DNA of 64,000 nucleotides. Source: Streptococcus pneumoniae (lineage in GTDB: Bacteria > Bacillota > Bacilli > Lactobacillales > Streptococcaceae). Under the pieces are notes generated by a model that saw only the letters and a list, made by a program, of their open reading frames with translations, searched no databases and was not told where the DNA came from. This document shows positions 36,629 through 44,511 of the stretch, in pieces. The stretch spans positions 372,001-436,000 of the forward strand of contig JBFDTN010000001.1 in NCBI GenBank assembly GCA_040719455.1. Reading direction: 5' to 3'. The first letter of the stretch is position 1, and every line of letters starts with the position of its first letter. Made by a program: the position numbers and the translations under genes.

Positions 36629-37666
36629 ATGAATCAAACGATTGATTATTTAAAAGAATTAACAGCAATTCCATCTCCGACTGGGTTTACCAAAGAGGTG
36701 GCGGATTATCTGATGAAGACCTTACAGGATTTGGGCTATGAGCCTACAAAGACCAATAAAGGTAGCGTGATAGTGACCCTCAAAGGGAAAAATGATGACA
36801 AGCAGCGTTTTGTGACCGCACATGTGGATACCTTGGGAGCTATTGTGCGTGCGATTAAGCCAGACGGGCGCTTGAAAATGGACAAAATCGGAGGCTTTCC
36901 TTGGAATATGATCGAGGGAGAAAACTGCCTTGTCCACGTAGCCAGTACAGGGAAGACCATCTCAGGGACGATTCTAGTCCATCAGACGAGCTGTCATGTC
37001 TATCGTGATGCGGGGACTGTGGAGCGAACGCAGGATAATATGGAAGTACGACTGGATGAGAAAGTCACATCAGCTGACGAAACACGAGCTTTAGGCATTG
37101 AGGTAGGGGATTTTATCTCTTTTGACCCTAGAACGACTGTGACAGAGACAGGCTTTATCAAATCTCGTTTCTTGGATGATAAGGTATCGGCGGCTATTTT
37201 GCTGAATCTTCTACGACGTTATCAAAAAGAGGAAGTGGAGCTTCCAGTGACGACCCATTTTGCCTTTAGCGTCTTTGAAGAAGTGGGACATGGAGCGAAC
37301 TCCAGCATTAACGAGCAGGTAGTGGAGTATTTGGCAGTTGACATGGGCGCGATGGGAGATGACCAAGCGACAGATGAGTACACGGTGTCTATCTGTGTGA
37401 AGGATGCGTCTGGTCCCTATCATTATGAATTTCGTAAGCATTTGGTAGCTTTGGCAAAAGAGCAAGGAATTCCCTATAAATTAGACATTTATCCTTACTA
37501 TGGAAGTGACGCGTCAGCAGCCATGCGAGCAGGAGCAGAGGTCAAGCACGCCCTTTTAGGCGCTGGTATTGAGTCTAGTCACTCGTATGAGCGGACCCAT
37601 TTGGATTCTGTTATGGCGACTGAGAAAATGGTGGATAGCTACCTCCAAAGCGATTTGGTAGAGTAG
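36629..37666 (+). CDS. M42-family metallopeptidase (glutamyl aminopeptidase/PepA-like)
   Basis: A 345-residue dinuclear metal aminopeptidase. Metal and catalytic residues are in FVTAHVDTLGAIVR, FLDDKVSAAILL, VFEEVGHGANSS, LAVDMGAMGDDQ and the C-terminal ESSHSYERTHLDS. Lactic acid bacterial members remove N-terminal Glu/Asp residues during peptide use. The ATG at 36629 follows GAGGTGAT; the GTG three bases earlier is less likely. It is cytoplasmic and monocistronic. Confidence 0.9.
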   Translation: MNQTIDYLKELTAIPSPTGFTKEVADYLMKTLQDLGYEPTKTNKGSVIVTLKGKNDDKQRFVTAHVDTLGAIVRAIKPDGRLKMDKIGGFPWNMIEGENCLVHVASTGKTISGTILVHQTSCHVYRDAGTVERTQDNMEVRLDEKVTSADETRALGIEVGDFISFDPRTTVTETGFIKSRFLDDKVSAAILLNLLRRYQKEEVELPVTTHFAFSVFEEVGHGANSSINEQVVEYLAVDMGAMGDDQATDEYTVSICVKDASGPYHYEFRKHLVALAKEQGIPYKLDIYPYYGSDASAAMRAGAEVKHALLGAGIESSHSYERTHLDSVMATEKMVDSYLQSDLVE

Positions 37667-37681
37667 ATTGTAAAGGAAAAT

Positions 37682-37728
37682 AAAAAAGGAATAAATAAGA
37701 ATCATATTTTCTTACTTATTCCTTTTTA
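37682..37728 (+). terminator. Terminator after the M42 peptidase gene
   Basis: AAAAAGGAATAA-ATAAGAA pairs with TTCTTA-CTTATTCCTTTTT, a long stem ending in a T run. The left arm of the mini-MITE element follows directly. Confidence 0.8.
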
Positions 37729-37791
37729 TGGTTGTTTCGTTTTGATTTAGTACGAGTGAACAACGTATTACATTAAAACGAAATGACGATA
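37727..37791. repeat. Mini copy of the MITE-like repeat (65 bp)
   Basis: TATGGTTGTTTCGTTTTGAT at the left and the complement of TATCGTCATTTCGTTTTAAT at the right are terminal inverted repeats like those of the longer copies, joined almost back to back. In both arms the usual TTTAGTTTT is TTTCGTTTT, so the arms changed together. The element abuts the degV stop codon and may act as its terminator. Confidence 0.65.
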
Positions 37792-38637
37792 TTAGTCAAT
37801 TTCATAGCCCATGAGCAGTCCGCCTTCTTCGGCATAAAAACTACATAAGCCAGATGTTGGGAGAATAGCGATTTGCGCTTGCGGGAATTTCTCTTTTATA
37901 GAATCTGAAAATTGCTGGCAGAATTTAAGATTATTGCGATGGGCAATGGTAATCTTGCCCCCTTTGTAGCCCGCTTTTAGGACCTCATCAACCGCAGCAG
38001 AGAGCGCTTTTTTACCGCCTCTTGCTTTTTGGAGGAGCTCAAGCTTCCCTTCCTTGCTGGCTTCTCCAACCATACGAATGTTGAGAAGACCTACGACGGT
38101 TCCGATGAGTTTACTCAATCGTCCATTTTTGACGAGATTATCTACCTTAGCAAGGACGAAAAGCAGCTTGGTTTTAGCTTGGTAAGAGCCAATAGCTTGA
38201 ACAATTTCGTCGAAAGAGAGACCTTGTTCAATGAGGAAGTTGAGCTGCTCAACAATTAAATCAATTTCACCACCAACAGACAAGCTATCAATGACATGAA
38301 TGTTGGCATTTGGGTGATCTTCCAGATAGATTTTTTTCGCCACTTGGGCGCTGTTATGGCTACCTGAAAGCGTTCCTGTAATGGTTACGACAAAGATATT
38401 ATCAGCACCTTCATAAGCTTTCATGTAGTCATCTGGGCTAGGACAGGCAGATTTTGAAGCGGTAGATGTCGCATACATCTTTTCCATCATAGTATCTATA
38501 TCCAAATCGCTATTATCGACAAATACTTCCTCACCAATCTGAATGGTCAAAGGGACACTTTCAAATTGTGTATCAATAGCCAATTTTTCAAGTGTTTGAT
38601 AATCGCAGCCTGAGTCGGCAATAATTTTCCAAGTCAT
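37792..38637 (-). CDS. DegV family fatty-acid-binding protein (FakB-like)
   Basis: A 281-residue DegV protein that presents exogenous fatty acids to the FakA kinase. It starts MTWKIIADSGCDYQ and shows ACPSPDDYMKAYEGADNIFVVTITGTLSGSHNSAQVA (in part), with the conserved TGTLSGS and a later RLSKLIG region. The ATG at 38637 follows TAGGAG. The ORF upstream to 38676 would pass through the leader hairpin and is rejected. A TetR-type gene is divergent. Confidence 0.88.
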   Translation of the reverse strand: MTWKIIADSGCDYQTLEKLAIDTQFESVPLTIQIGEEVFVDNSDLDIDTMMEKMYATSTASKSACPSPDDYMKAYEGADNIFVVTITGTLSGSHNSAQVAKKIYLEDHPNANIHVIDSLSVGGEIDLIVEQLNFLIEQGLSFDEIVQAIGSYQAKTKLLFVLAKVDNLVKNGRLSKLIGTVVGLLNIRMVGEASKEGKLELLQKARGGKKALSAAVDEVLKAGYKGGKITIAHRNNLKFCQQFSDSIKEKFPQAQIAILPTSGLCSFYAEEGGLLMGYEID

Positions 38638-38650
38638 GGGTTCTCCTACG

Positions 38651-38677
38651 TTTGTCAACGGAACAACCATTGACAAA
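38651..38677. promoter_or_regulatory. Inverted repeat in the degV leader (hairpin or operator)
   Basis: TTTGTCAACGG and CCATTGACAAA can pair over 11 bp (one G-U in RNA) with a five-base loop, just before the degV ribosome binding site. A TATAAT box for the minus strand lies at 38702-38697, so the repeat is transcribed. It may be a regulator site in DNA or an RNA hairpin affecting translation. Confidence 0.5.
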
Positions 38678-38764
38678 GGTTCTGTCTTTTTTTACAATTA
38701 TATCATAAATATTGTGAATTTGAAATCCTTTACATTCAGTTGCGACAAGTAGAAAGAAAATGTT

Positions 38765-39355
38765 ATGTCTGAACGAAGAATATCTGAAAAATCTCTGGCA
38801 AATTTGCGCAAGGCAAATGAAGAAGTCAACCATTTGACAAAGGAGGCTTTAGAAACGGCTTTTCTTCAATTATTGGAACAAAAGAAATTGGCTAAAATCA
38901 CGATTTCAGAGCTTGTTGAGAGAGCCGGAGTGTCGAGAGCAGCGTTTTATCGCAATTATGGCTCTAAAGATGATTTACTAGAAAAAGTCTTTACCGAACG
39001 TGTGCGAAAGATTACCGAGCAATTAGGAAAGCTCAATCGGCGAGCGGATCTCTACCATATTTGGTTGCTATTATTAAAAGAGGCAAAGAAAGAATCTCGT
39101 TTGATTAGTTTGGCTGTGGATTATCAGCTGGAGAAGGTCTTGACCAGTGCTGTGTTTGATTTTTTAGAAAAACGAACCAGCTCAAAGAAATCAGCCTCTT
39201 CTTATATGAACTCTTTTTGGAGTTCAGCCATTGTTTCGGTCTTAATCAAGTGGATTTCTGATGGTATGAAGGTGCCTGCTGAAAAAGTAGCGGCTCTAGG
39301 CATGCCACTCTTGCCTCAAAAGGCGAAAAAGAAGTCTAAAGGAGGGAAAAAATGA
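38765..39355 (+). CDS. TetR/AcrR-family transcriptional regulator
   Basis: A 196-residue repressor-type protein. The N-terminal HTH reads ITISELVERAGVSRAAFYRNYGSKDDLLEKVF, in part, preceded by LTKEALETAFLQLLEQKKLAKI. The C-terminal ligand domain is not recognisable and ends in a lysine-rich tail. It is divergent from the DegV gene, whose leader has a palindrome that could be its site (inference). Its stop overlaps the comEB start by 4 nt. Confidence 0.85.
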   Translation: MSERRISEKSLANLRKANEEVNHLTKEALETAFLQLLEQKKLAKITISELVERAGVSRAAFYRNYGSKDDLLEKVFTERVRKITEQLGKLNRRADLYHIWLLLLKEAKKESRLISLAVDYQLEKVLTSAVFDFLEKRTSSKKSASSYMNSFWSSAIVSVLIKWISDGMKVPAEKVAALGMPLLPQKAKKKSKGGKK

Positions 39356-39816
39356 CAAAACGCTTAGCATGGGATGAATATTTTGCAGCGCAGGCGCTCT
39401 TGATTGCCAATCGTGCGACCTGTAAGCGTGCCAAGGTTGGTGCGGTTTTGGTCAAGGACAACAAAGTTGTAGCAACAGGCTACAACGGCTCTGTTTCAGG
39501 AACCGAGCATTGCTTGGATCAGGAATGTTTGGTCGTGGACGGACATTGCGTGCGCACCTTGCATGCGGAGGTCAACGCTATTTTACAAGGAGCAGAGCGA
39601 GGGATTCCTAGAGGATTTACAGCTTATGTGACACATTTTCCGTGTTTAAATTGCTCCAAGCAGCTCCTCCAAGTAGGTTGTAAGCGCGTGGTCTATATCA
39701 ATGAATACCGCATGGATGACTATGCCCAGTATTTGTATCAAGAAAAAGGCTGTGAGCTCGTGCATTTGCCGATTGAAACTGTTAAAGAAGCGATTGCCCA
39801 GACGGATTTAATATAG
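39352..39816 (+). CDS. comEB: Deoxycytidylate deaminase (ComEB-type)
   Basis: A 154-residue zinc deaminase that makes dUMP from dCMP for thymidylate synthesis. The zinc site is H71-A-E73 (RTLHAEVNAI) plus C98 and C101 in FPCLNCSKQ. Family blocks AKVGAVLVKDNKVVATGYNGSVSG precede it. GGAGGG gives the ribosome binding site. The name ComEB reflects orthology with the comE locus; no other competence gene is near. Confidence 0.93.
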   Translation: MTKRLAWDEYFAAQALLIANRATCKRAKVGAVLVKDNKVVATGYNGSVSGTEHCLDQECLVVDGHCVRTLHAEVNAILQGAERGIPRGFTAYVTHFPCLNCSKQLLQVGCKRVVYINEYRMDDYAQYLYQEKGCELVHLPIETVKEAIAQTDLI

Positions 39817-39826
39817 GGGGGATAGA

Positions 39827-40435
39827 ATGTCAGTATTAGATCAAGCCTGGCAGGCTTTTATAGACGGCAATATCCTTGAAGCAGAGCAACTTGTTTCTAT
39901 GTTAAAAATGGATGATAGCAGTAGCCGCAGTTTAAAGGCTTATCTAGCCTTGGAAAAAGAGAATTACCAGCAAGCGATGGATTTATATGAGCAAAATCGC
40001 ATGGAAGCTCTTTTTGTCAACAATCACGCAGATCTACATGTAGCGCTTCATCAACAAGCGATGGTGGCGCGTGAGATGGGCGAATGTGAACATGCTTTGG
40101 ATTTGATAGCGCAAGAAGAGAAGATTATCCAGCAGCATTTTTCAGACGATGCGCTTCGCCTTTCGGTTAATGCTTATGAGCAAGGTTATCTTCGTATGAA
40201 ATTAGGAAGAAGTTCAGAAGGTCTTGCTTATATGGAGCAAAGTTTAGGCTGGTCTTTGAAAACGGATGATTGGATAGCACAAGCCTGTGCTTACCGTGGT
40301 TTAGGTGAGATCTATCAGGTTTTGGGGAATATTGAAGAGAGTAAAGCGTCGTTTGAGAAGAGTTTGCTACTTTTTCGACAAGCAGGAGATGAGATTGGAG
40401 CAGAAGAAGTCGAAAAAATGCTTTCAAAAATCTGA
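39827..40435 (+). CDS. TPR-repeat protein, small
   Basis: A 202-residue soluble helical-repeat protein. Recognisable hairpins include YLALEKENYQQAMDLYEQNR, ALRLSVNAYEQGYLRMKLGRSSEGLAYMEQSL and AYRGLGEIYQVLGNIEESKASFEKSLLLFRQAGD (each in part). It starts 10 nt after comEB. The metK promoter overlaps its stop codon, so the two transcription units touch. Function unknown. Confidence 0.75.
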   Translation: MSVLDQAWQAFIDGNILEAEQLVSMLKMDDSSSRSLKAYLALEKENYQQAMDLYEQNRMEALFVNNHADLHVALHQQAMVAREMGECEHALDLIAQEEKIIQQHFSDDALRLSVNAYEQGYLRMKLGRSSEGLAYMEQSLGWSLKTDDWIAQACAYRGLGEIYQVLGNIEESKASFEKSLLLFRQAGDEIGAEEVEKMLSKI

Positions 40436-40460
40436 AAGTTCTCATAAAATGTGATATAAT
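40432..40460 (+). promoter_or_regulatory. metK promoter, about 890 nt upstream of the gene
   Basis: CTGAAA (40432-40437), 17 nt and TATAAT (40455-40460) overlap the end of the TPR gene. Transcription should begin near 40467, just before the S-MK aptamer half, which makes the whole of 40467-41347 an mRNA leader. Confidence 0.65.
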
Positions 40461-40472
40461 AAAAAGCGTTAT

Positions 40473-40527
40473 AAGTCCCGAAAAGGCGATTACTTGAGAA
40501 ATTGGGTGGTCGGTGCTTTGTAACTTT
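40473..40527 (+). ncRNA. S-MK box (SAM-III) riboswitch, 5' half
   Basis: AAGUCCCGAAAAGG...GUGCUUUGUAAC follows the S-MK pattern of GUUCCCGAAAGGAU...AUGCCUUGUAACC known from Enterococcus. GAUUACUU (40488-40495) pairs with GGGUGGUC (40504-40511) as the P3 helix, and AAAG pairs with CUUU as P2. The conserved UUGUAAC that helps form the SAM site is present. The partner strand, GGGAC beside the metK start, is about 810 nt away, whereas in the Enterococcus element it follows within a few bases. Confidence 0.75.
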
Positions 40528-40596
40528 TAACTCGGCAACAATGTCGGTAGCGAAGCTACTCGTCATTGTACGGCAGTCGCTATGGGGCGGTCTGCC

Positions 40597-40977
40597 TAGC
40601 CAACTTACTAGAATGGGAAAAGTCTTAATATCGAATCCTTTTCCCATTCGTTGTAACTGAACTAAGAAAAACGGATCCTTCGTCGCACCTTTTTCTATGG
40701 TTGTTAGGTCAACTAACTTCGTTAGTCTGATTTCCAACCTTCAAAGGTCTACTAGACCTTTGAAGCTAAGCGACTTACTAGCTTTCTCCAAGCGAACGAT
40801 ATTTTCGCTTGGAGAAACCGTCGTAACATACATAGTAGGGTTCTTAGCCAACTTACTAGAATGGGAAAGGTCTTAATATCGAATCCTTTTCCCATTCGTC
40901 GTAACTGAGCTAAGAAAAACGGCTCCTTCGTCGCACCTTTTTCTACGGTTGTGATGTCAACTAACTTCGTTACTCTT
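40597..40977 (+). repeat. Modular direct repeat in the metK leader
   Basis: A 132-bp unit (40597-40728, TAGCCAACTTACTAG...CTTCGTTAGT) recurs at 40845-40977 at about 90 percent identity. Between them a third, shorter unit (about 40767-40830) keeps only the frame ACTTACTAG-hairpin-CGTCGTAAC with a different hairpin. In the long units the hairpin stem is kept where the base changes (A to G opposite T). Confidence 0.8.
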
Positions 40978-41245
40978 AGACTGAAGACAACCCTCAAATT
41001 CAGAAAAGTGCACATCGATATTTAAGTTTCTGTAGTTTTAAGGTTAGAAAATTTGCGAGCGTGGCGAGCACAATACCGCCACCACCGCCGTGCTAAAAGT
41101 GCCAGTAAATGTTAATACAATAACATTTACTGGCACTCGGAATCTTCGAGACCTTAGGCTCGAAGATTAATCATGGAATGCCGAAGGCAGTCGCTGATGT
41201 CCGAAAGCACATAAGGGTGGTGGCATTAAAAAGACTTTTTCTTCG
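40976..41245 (-). repeat. Dispersed intergenic repeat, copy 2
   Basis: Reverse-complement copy of the sequence at 11409-11661. The blocks 40976-41101 and 41187-41242 match; the middle (about 41102-41186) is replaced by two perfect hairpins not found in copy 1. Confidence 0.75.
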
Positions 41246-41331
41246 TGACTGTGCTACGAAAACTGGTTTCTGCTAGGGGAGTTTGTAGGTTGTGGCGATA
41301 AGTGGTTGTTTTTCTAGTATCATTTTTATTT

Positions 41332-41341
41332 AAAGGGGGAC
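41332..41341 (+). promoter_or_regulatory. S-MK box 3' half and metK ribosome binding site
   Basis: AAAGGGGGAC ends immediately before the first ATG. GGGAC (41337-41341) is complementary to GUCCC (40475-40479) of the aptamer half, as expected for the helix that hides the Shine-Dalgarno sequence when SAM is bound. Confidence 0.7.
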
Positions 41342-41347
41342 ATGAAG

Positions 41348-42541
41348 ATGTCAGAACGTAAACTTTTCACTTCTGAGTCGGTATCTGAGGGGCATCCGGA
41401 TAAGATTGCGGATCAGATTTCCGATGCGATTTTGGATGCGATTTTGGAGCAGGACAGTGAGGCCCATGTAGCGGCGGAAACGGCTGTCTATACTGGCTCT
41501 GTCCATGTGTTTGGGGAAATCTCAACAACGGCTTATGTGGATATTAACCGCGTGGTCCGGGATACGATTGCAGAGATTGGCTATACCAATACGGAATATG
41601 GCTTTTCAGCTGAAACGGTAGGGGTTCATCCGTCCTTGGTCGAGCAATCACCTGATATTGCTCAAGGGGTTAATGAAGCCTTAGAAGTCCGTGAAAATGG
41701 TGACCAAGACCCGCTCGATCAGATTGGAGCAGGTGACCAGGGGCTCATGTTTGGTTTTGCGGTAGATGAAACTCCTGAATTGATGCCGCTACCGATTTCA
41801 CTCAGTCACCAATTGGTGAAGAAATTGGCGGATTTACGGAAATCGGGTAGCATTTCCTACCTTCGTCCAGATGCCAAAAGCCAAGTCACAGTTGAATATG
41901 ATGAACAAGATCAACCCTTGCGCGTGGATACTGTCGTCATTTCAACCCAGCATGATCCAGAAGTGAGTCAGGAAACGATTCGCAAAGACGTCATCGAGCA
42001 AGTCATTCAAACGGTCATTCCAGCCCAGTATCTGGATGAGAAGACCAAGTATTTCATCAATCCGACTGGTCGCTTTGTCATCGGTGGACCGCAGGGAGAT
42101 TCTGGTTTGACCGGTCGCAAAATCATTGTGGACACCTATGGTGGCTACTCTCGCCACGGTGGCGGTGCCTTTTCTGGAAAAGATGCGACCAAGGTTGACC
42201 GTTCGGCTTCCTATGCGGCGCGCTACATTGCCAAAAACATCGTTGCAGCAGGACTTGCCAAGAAAGCAGAAGTACAGTTAGCCTATGCGATTGGGGTGGC
42301 GCAACCGGTATCGGTGCGGATTGATACATTTGGTACGAGTACGGTGGCTGAAAGCCGTCTCGAAGCAGCTGTTCGGAAATTATTTGACCTTCGTCCAGCA
42401 GGCATTATCCAAATGCTTGATTTGAAACGGCCAATTTATCGCCAAACAGCGGCTTATGGTCATATGGGACGGACCGATATTGATTTGCCGTGGGAACGTT
42501 TGGACAAGGTAGAAGCATTGAAAAATCATGTATCTCAGTAA
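41348..42541 (+). CDS. metK: S-adenosylmethionine synthetase
   Basis: A 397-residue enzyme making SAM from methionine and ATP. Family blocks include [24 protein letters not shown] (in part), [33 protein letters not shown] (in part), [24 protein letters not shown] and [12 protein letters not shown]. The ATG at 41348 has GGGGGA at 7 nt and matches the usual MSERKLF start; the ATG at 41342 sits almost on the ribosome binding site. Expression is likely controlled by the S-MK riboswitch if the split element still folds. Confidence 0.97.
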   Translation: MSERKLFTSESVSEGHPDKIADQISDAILDAILEQDSEAHVAAETAVYTGSVHVFGEISTTAYVDINRVVRDTIAEIGYTNTEYGFSAETVGVHPSLVEQSPDIAQGVNEALEVRENGDQDPLDQIGAGDQGLMFGFAVDETPELMPLPISLSHQLVKKLADLRKSGSISYLRPDAKSQVTVEYDEQDQPLRVDTVVISTQHDPEVSQETIRKDVIEQVIQTVIPAQYLDEKTKYFINPTGRFVIGGPQGDSGLTGRKIIVDTYGGYSRHGGGAFSGKDATKVDRSASYAARYIAKNIVAAGLAKKAEVQLAYAIGVAQPVSVRIDTFGTSTVAESRLEAAVRKLFDLRPAGIIQMLDLKRPIYRQTAAYGHMGRTDIDLPWERLDKVEALKNHVSQ

Positions 42542-42551
42542 AATGAGATAG

Positions 42552-42585
42552 AGAAGCGCAGCTATTGTCTGGGCTTCTTTTTTTG
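42552..42585 (+). terminator. Terminator after metK
   Basis: AGAAGC pairs with GCTTCT around a loop, followed by seven T. Confidence 0.75.
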
Positions 42586-42673
42586 TAGTTCGGGGATTGG
42601 AAATGGTTCTTTTAGAAAAATTATGGTATAATAAAAGCTGGTCTTTTGACGAATTTACCTGAAAGAGAAGAAT

Positions 42674-43933
42674 ATGAATAAGATTGTAATAAATGGTGGT
42701 CGCCCTTTGCGTGGAGAGGTGGCCATTAGTGGTGCCAAAAATAGCGTAGTAGCCTTGATTCCAGCGACGATTTTAGCCGATGATATTGTTATTTTAGACG
42801 GCGTTCCAGCCATTTCGGATGTAGATAGTTTGGTTGAAATCATGCAAGACATGGGAGCGAGTGTAGAGCGTTCAGGCGAAACCTTGACGATTGACCCTCG
42901 TGGGGTGAAAAATGTGCCTATGCCATACGGAAAAATCAATAGTTTGCGAGCTTCTTACTATTTCTACGGAAGTCTTCTTGGGCGTTATGGTGAAGCAACG
43001 GTTGGTTTACCTGGGGGCTGTGATTTGGGGCCTCGTCCCATTGATTTGCACTTGAAAGCCTTTAAGGCGATGGGAGCCGATATGTCTTATGAGGGCAATT
43101 CTATGCGCCTTGCGACAGGTGAACGGGACCTTATAGGGGCAAGTATCTATATGGATACAGTCAGCGTAGGTGCTACTATTAATACCATGCTTGCGGCGGT
43201 TAAGGCAAAAGGTCGGACTGTGATTGAAAATGCGGCTCGTGAACCTGAAATCATTGATGTAGCAACTCTTCTCAACAATATGGGTGCTCATATCCGTGGT
43301 GCAGGGACAGATATTATCACGATTGAAGGAGTGGAGACACTTCATGGCACTCGTCATCAAGTGATTCCTGACCGCATTGAGGCTGGGACCTATATTGCAC
43401 TTGCTGCAGCAGTAGGTGAAGGCATCAAGATTACGAATGTCTTATACGAGCATTTAGAAGGATTTCTTGCTAAATTAGAAGAAATGGGTGTCCGCATGAC
43501 GGTATCTGAGGACAGTGTTTACGTTGAAAAGCAAGATAATCTTCAAGCTATTACGATTAAAACAGCTCCTTATCCTGGCTTTGCGACCGATTTGCAGCAA
43601 CCTGTGACACCCTTGCTGTTAAAAGCACAAGGACGCGGTCGCATTATGGATACCATCTATGAAAAACGGGTCAATCATGTGCCTGAGTTAGCAAATATGG
43701 GAGCCAATATTGAAACACAAGGTGGACAAATTATCTATACAGGTCCAAATCAGTTGCAGGGAGCACCAGTCAAAGCAACGGACTTGCGGGCAGGAGCGGC
43801 CCTAGTTATCGCAGGTTTGATGGCAAAAGGACAGACGGAAATTACCAATGTCGAATTTATCCTGCGTGGTTACTCTAATATTATTGAAAAATTAACCAGC
43901 TTAGGAGCTGACATTGCCTTGATTGAGGAGTAA
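42674..43933 (+). CDS. murA: UDP-N-acetylglucosamine 1-carboxyvinyltransferase
   Basis: A 419-residue enzyme for the first committed step of peptidoglycan synthesis. It has [18 protein letters not shown] at the start, the catalytic cysteine 116 in [15 protein letters not shown] (fosfomycin target), and the typical [16 protein letters not shown] and [15 protein letters not shown] blocks. An extended -10 box (ATGGTATAAT near 42623-42632) supplies the promoter. Streptococci carry two MurA paralogues; which one this is cannot be decided here. Confidence 0.95.
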   Translation: MNKIVINGGRPLRGEVAISGAKNSVVALIPATILADDIVILDGVPAISDVDSLVEIMQDMGASVERSGETLTIDPRGVKNVPMPYGKINSLRASYYFYGSLLGRYGEATVGLPGGCDLGPRPIDLHLKAFKAMGADMSYEGNSMRLATGERDLIGASIYMDTVSVGATINTMLAAVKAKGRTVIENAAREPEIIDVATLLNNMGAHIRGAGTDIITIEGVETLHGTRHQVIPDRIEAGTYIALAAAVGEGIKITNVLYEHLEGFLAKLEEMGVRMTVSEDSVYVEKQDNLQAITIKTAPYPGFATDLQQPVTPLLLKAQGRGRIMDTIYEKRVNHVPELANMGANIETQGGQIIYTGPNQLQGAPVKATDLRAGAALVIAGLMAKGQTEITNVEFILRGYSNIIEKLTSLGADIALIEE

Positions 43934-43959
43934 AAGACACGATTCATAAGGGAAACAAT

Positions 43960-44511
43960 ATGAATATTTGGACCAAATTGGCAGCCTTTGCCTGTGTGGA
44001 GTGTGAGAGAACCTATCTGCGTCCTTTTCTGTATGATGATGCAGAAGCCTTTTTTGCCATTGCTAGCAATCCCCATAACCTCACCTTTATCTTTCCTAGT
44101 CAATCAAGCTTAGAAGAAAGCCAATTTACGCTCGCCAATTATTTTATGAAAGCTCCTTTGGGAGTTTGGGCGATTTGCGACCCTATTACGAATAAGATGA
44201 TAGGAGCTATTAAATTTGAAAAGCTAGATGAGATAAAAAAAGAAGCTGAGTTAGGCTATTTTCTTAATCAAGCCTACTGGGGACAGGGATTAATGACCGA
44301 GGTTGTTAAAACCATAACGGACTTATCGATGATGGAATTCGGCTTGAAAAAGATCAGCATCATTACCCATTTAGAAAATATAGCTAGTCAAAAAGTAGCG
44401 CAAAAAGCAGGCTATCGCCTGTCAAGGCAGTTCAAAGGGAGTGATCGCTACACGCGTAAAATGCGGGATTATTTAGAGTTTTGCTACCAAAAAGGAGACG
44501 ACCATGAGTAA
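43960..44511 (+). CDS. GNAT-family acetyltransferase (RimJ/RimL-like)
   Basis: A 183-residue protein of the RimJ/RimL type: RTYLRPFLYDDAEAFFAIAS at the start, IGAIKFEKLDEIKKEAELGYFLNQAYWGQGLMTEVVKTI (in part) carrying the acetyl-CoA loop, and HLENIASQKVAQKAGYRL. The substrate could be a protein N-terminus or a small molecule. It overlaps spxR by 8 nt, so the two are coupled. Confidence 0.85.
   Translation: MNIWTKLAAFACVECERTYLRPFLYDDAEAFFAIASNPHNLTFIFPSQSSLEESQFTLANYFMKAPLGVWAICDPITNKMIGAIKFEKLDEIKKEAELGYFLNQAYWGQGLMTEVVKTITDLSMMEFGLKKISIITHLENIASQKVAQKAGYRLSRQFKGSDRYTRKMRDYLEFCYQKGDDHE

Larger units (their letters stand above)
40528..41331 (+). other. Long hairpin-rich metK leader insert
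   Basis: This stretch has no believable gene but many perfect stem-loops: GTAGC-GAA-GCTAC (40547-40559), GAATGGGAAAAG/CTTTTCCCATTC (40611-40649), CTTCAAAGGTCTA/TAGACCTTTGAAG (40739-40765) and TCTCCAAGCGAA/TTCGCTTGGAGA (40785-40815). Further ones are AGTGCCAGTAAATGTTA/TAACATTTACTGGCACT (41098-41137) and AATCTTCGAG/CTCGAAGATT (41141-41168). It consists of a modular repeat (40597-40977) and a copy of the dispersed repeat (40976-41245). It separates the two halves of the riboswitch. Confidence 0.8.

Noticed and set aside
40315..40737. Antisense ORF of 140 codons in the metK leader containing GKGFDIKTFPILVSWL
   Set aside because: It is the complement of the hairpin repeat, overlaps the riboswitch half and the end of the TPR gene, and has no ribosome binding site. 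The similar antisense ORF at 40752-41015 arises because the repeat is duplicated.
40752..41015. Antisense ORF of 87 codons sharing a peptide with its neighbour
   Set aside because: The shared peptide follows from the 132-bp DNA repeat. The frame runs through perfect hairpins and shows no protein-like conservation pattern.
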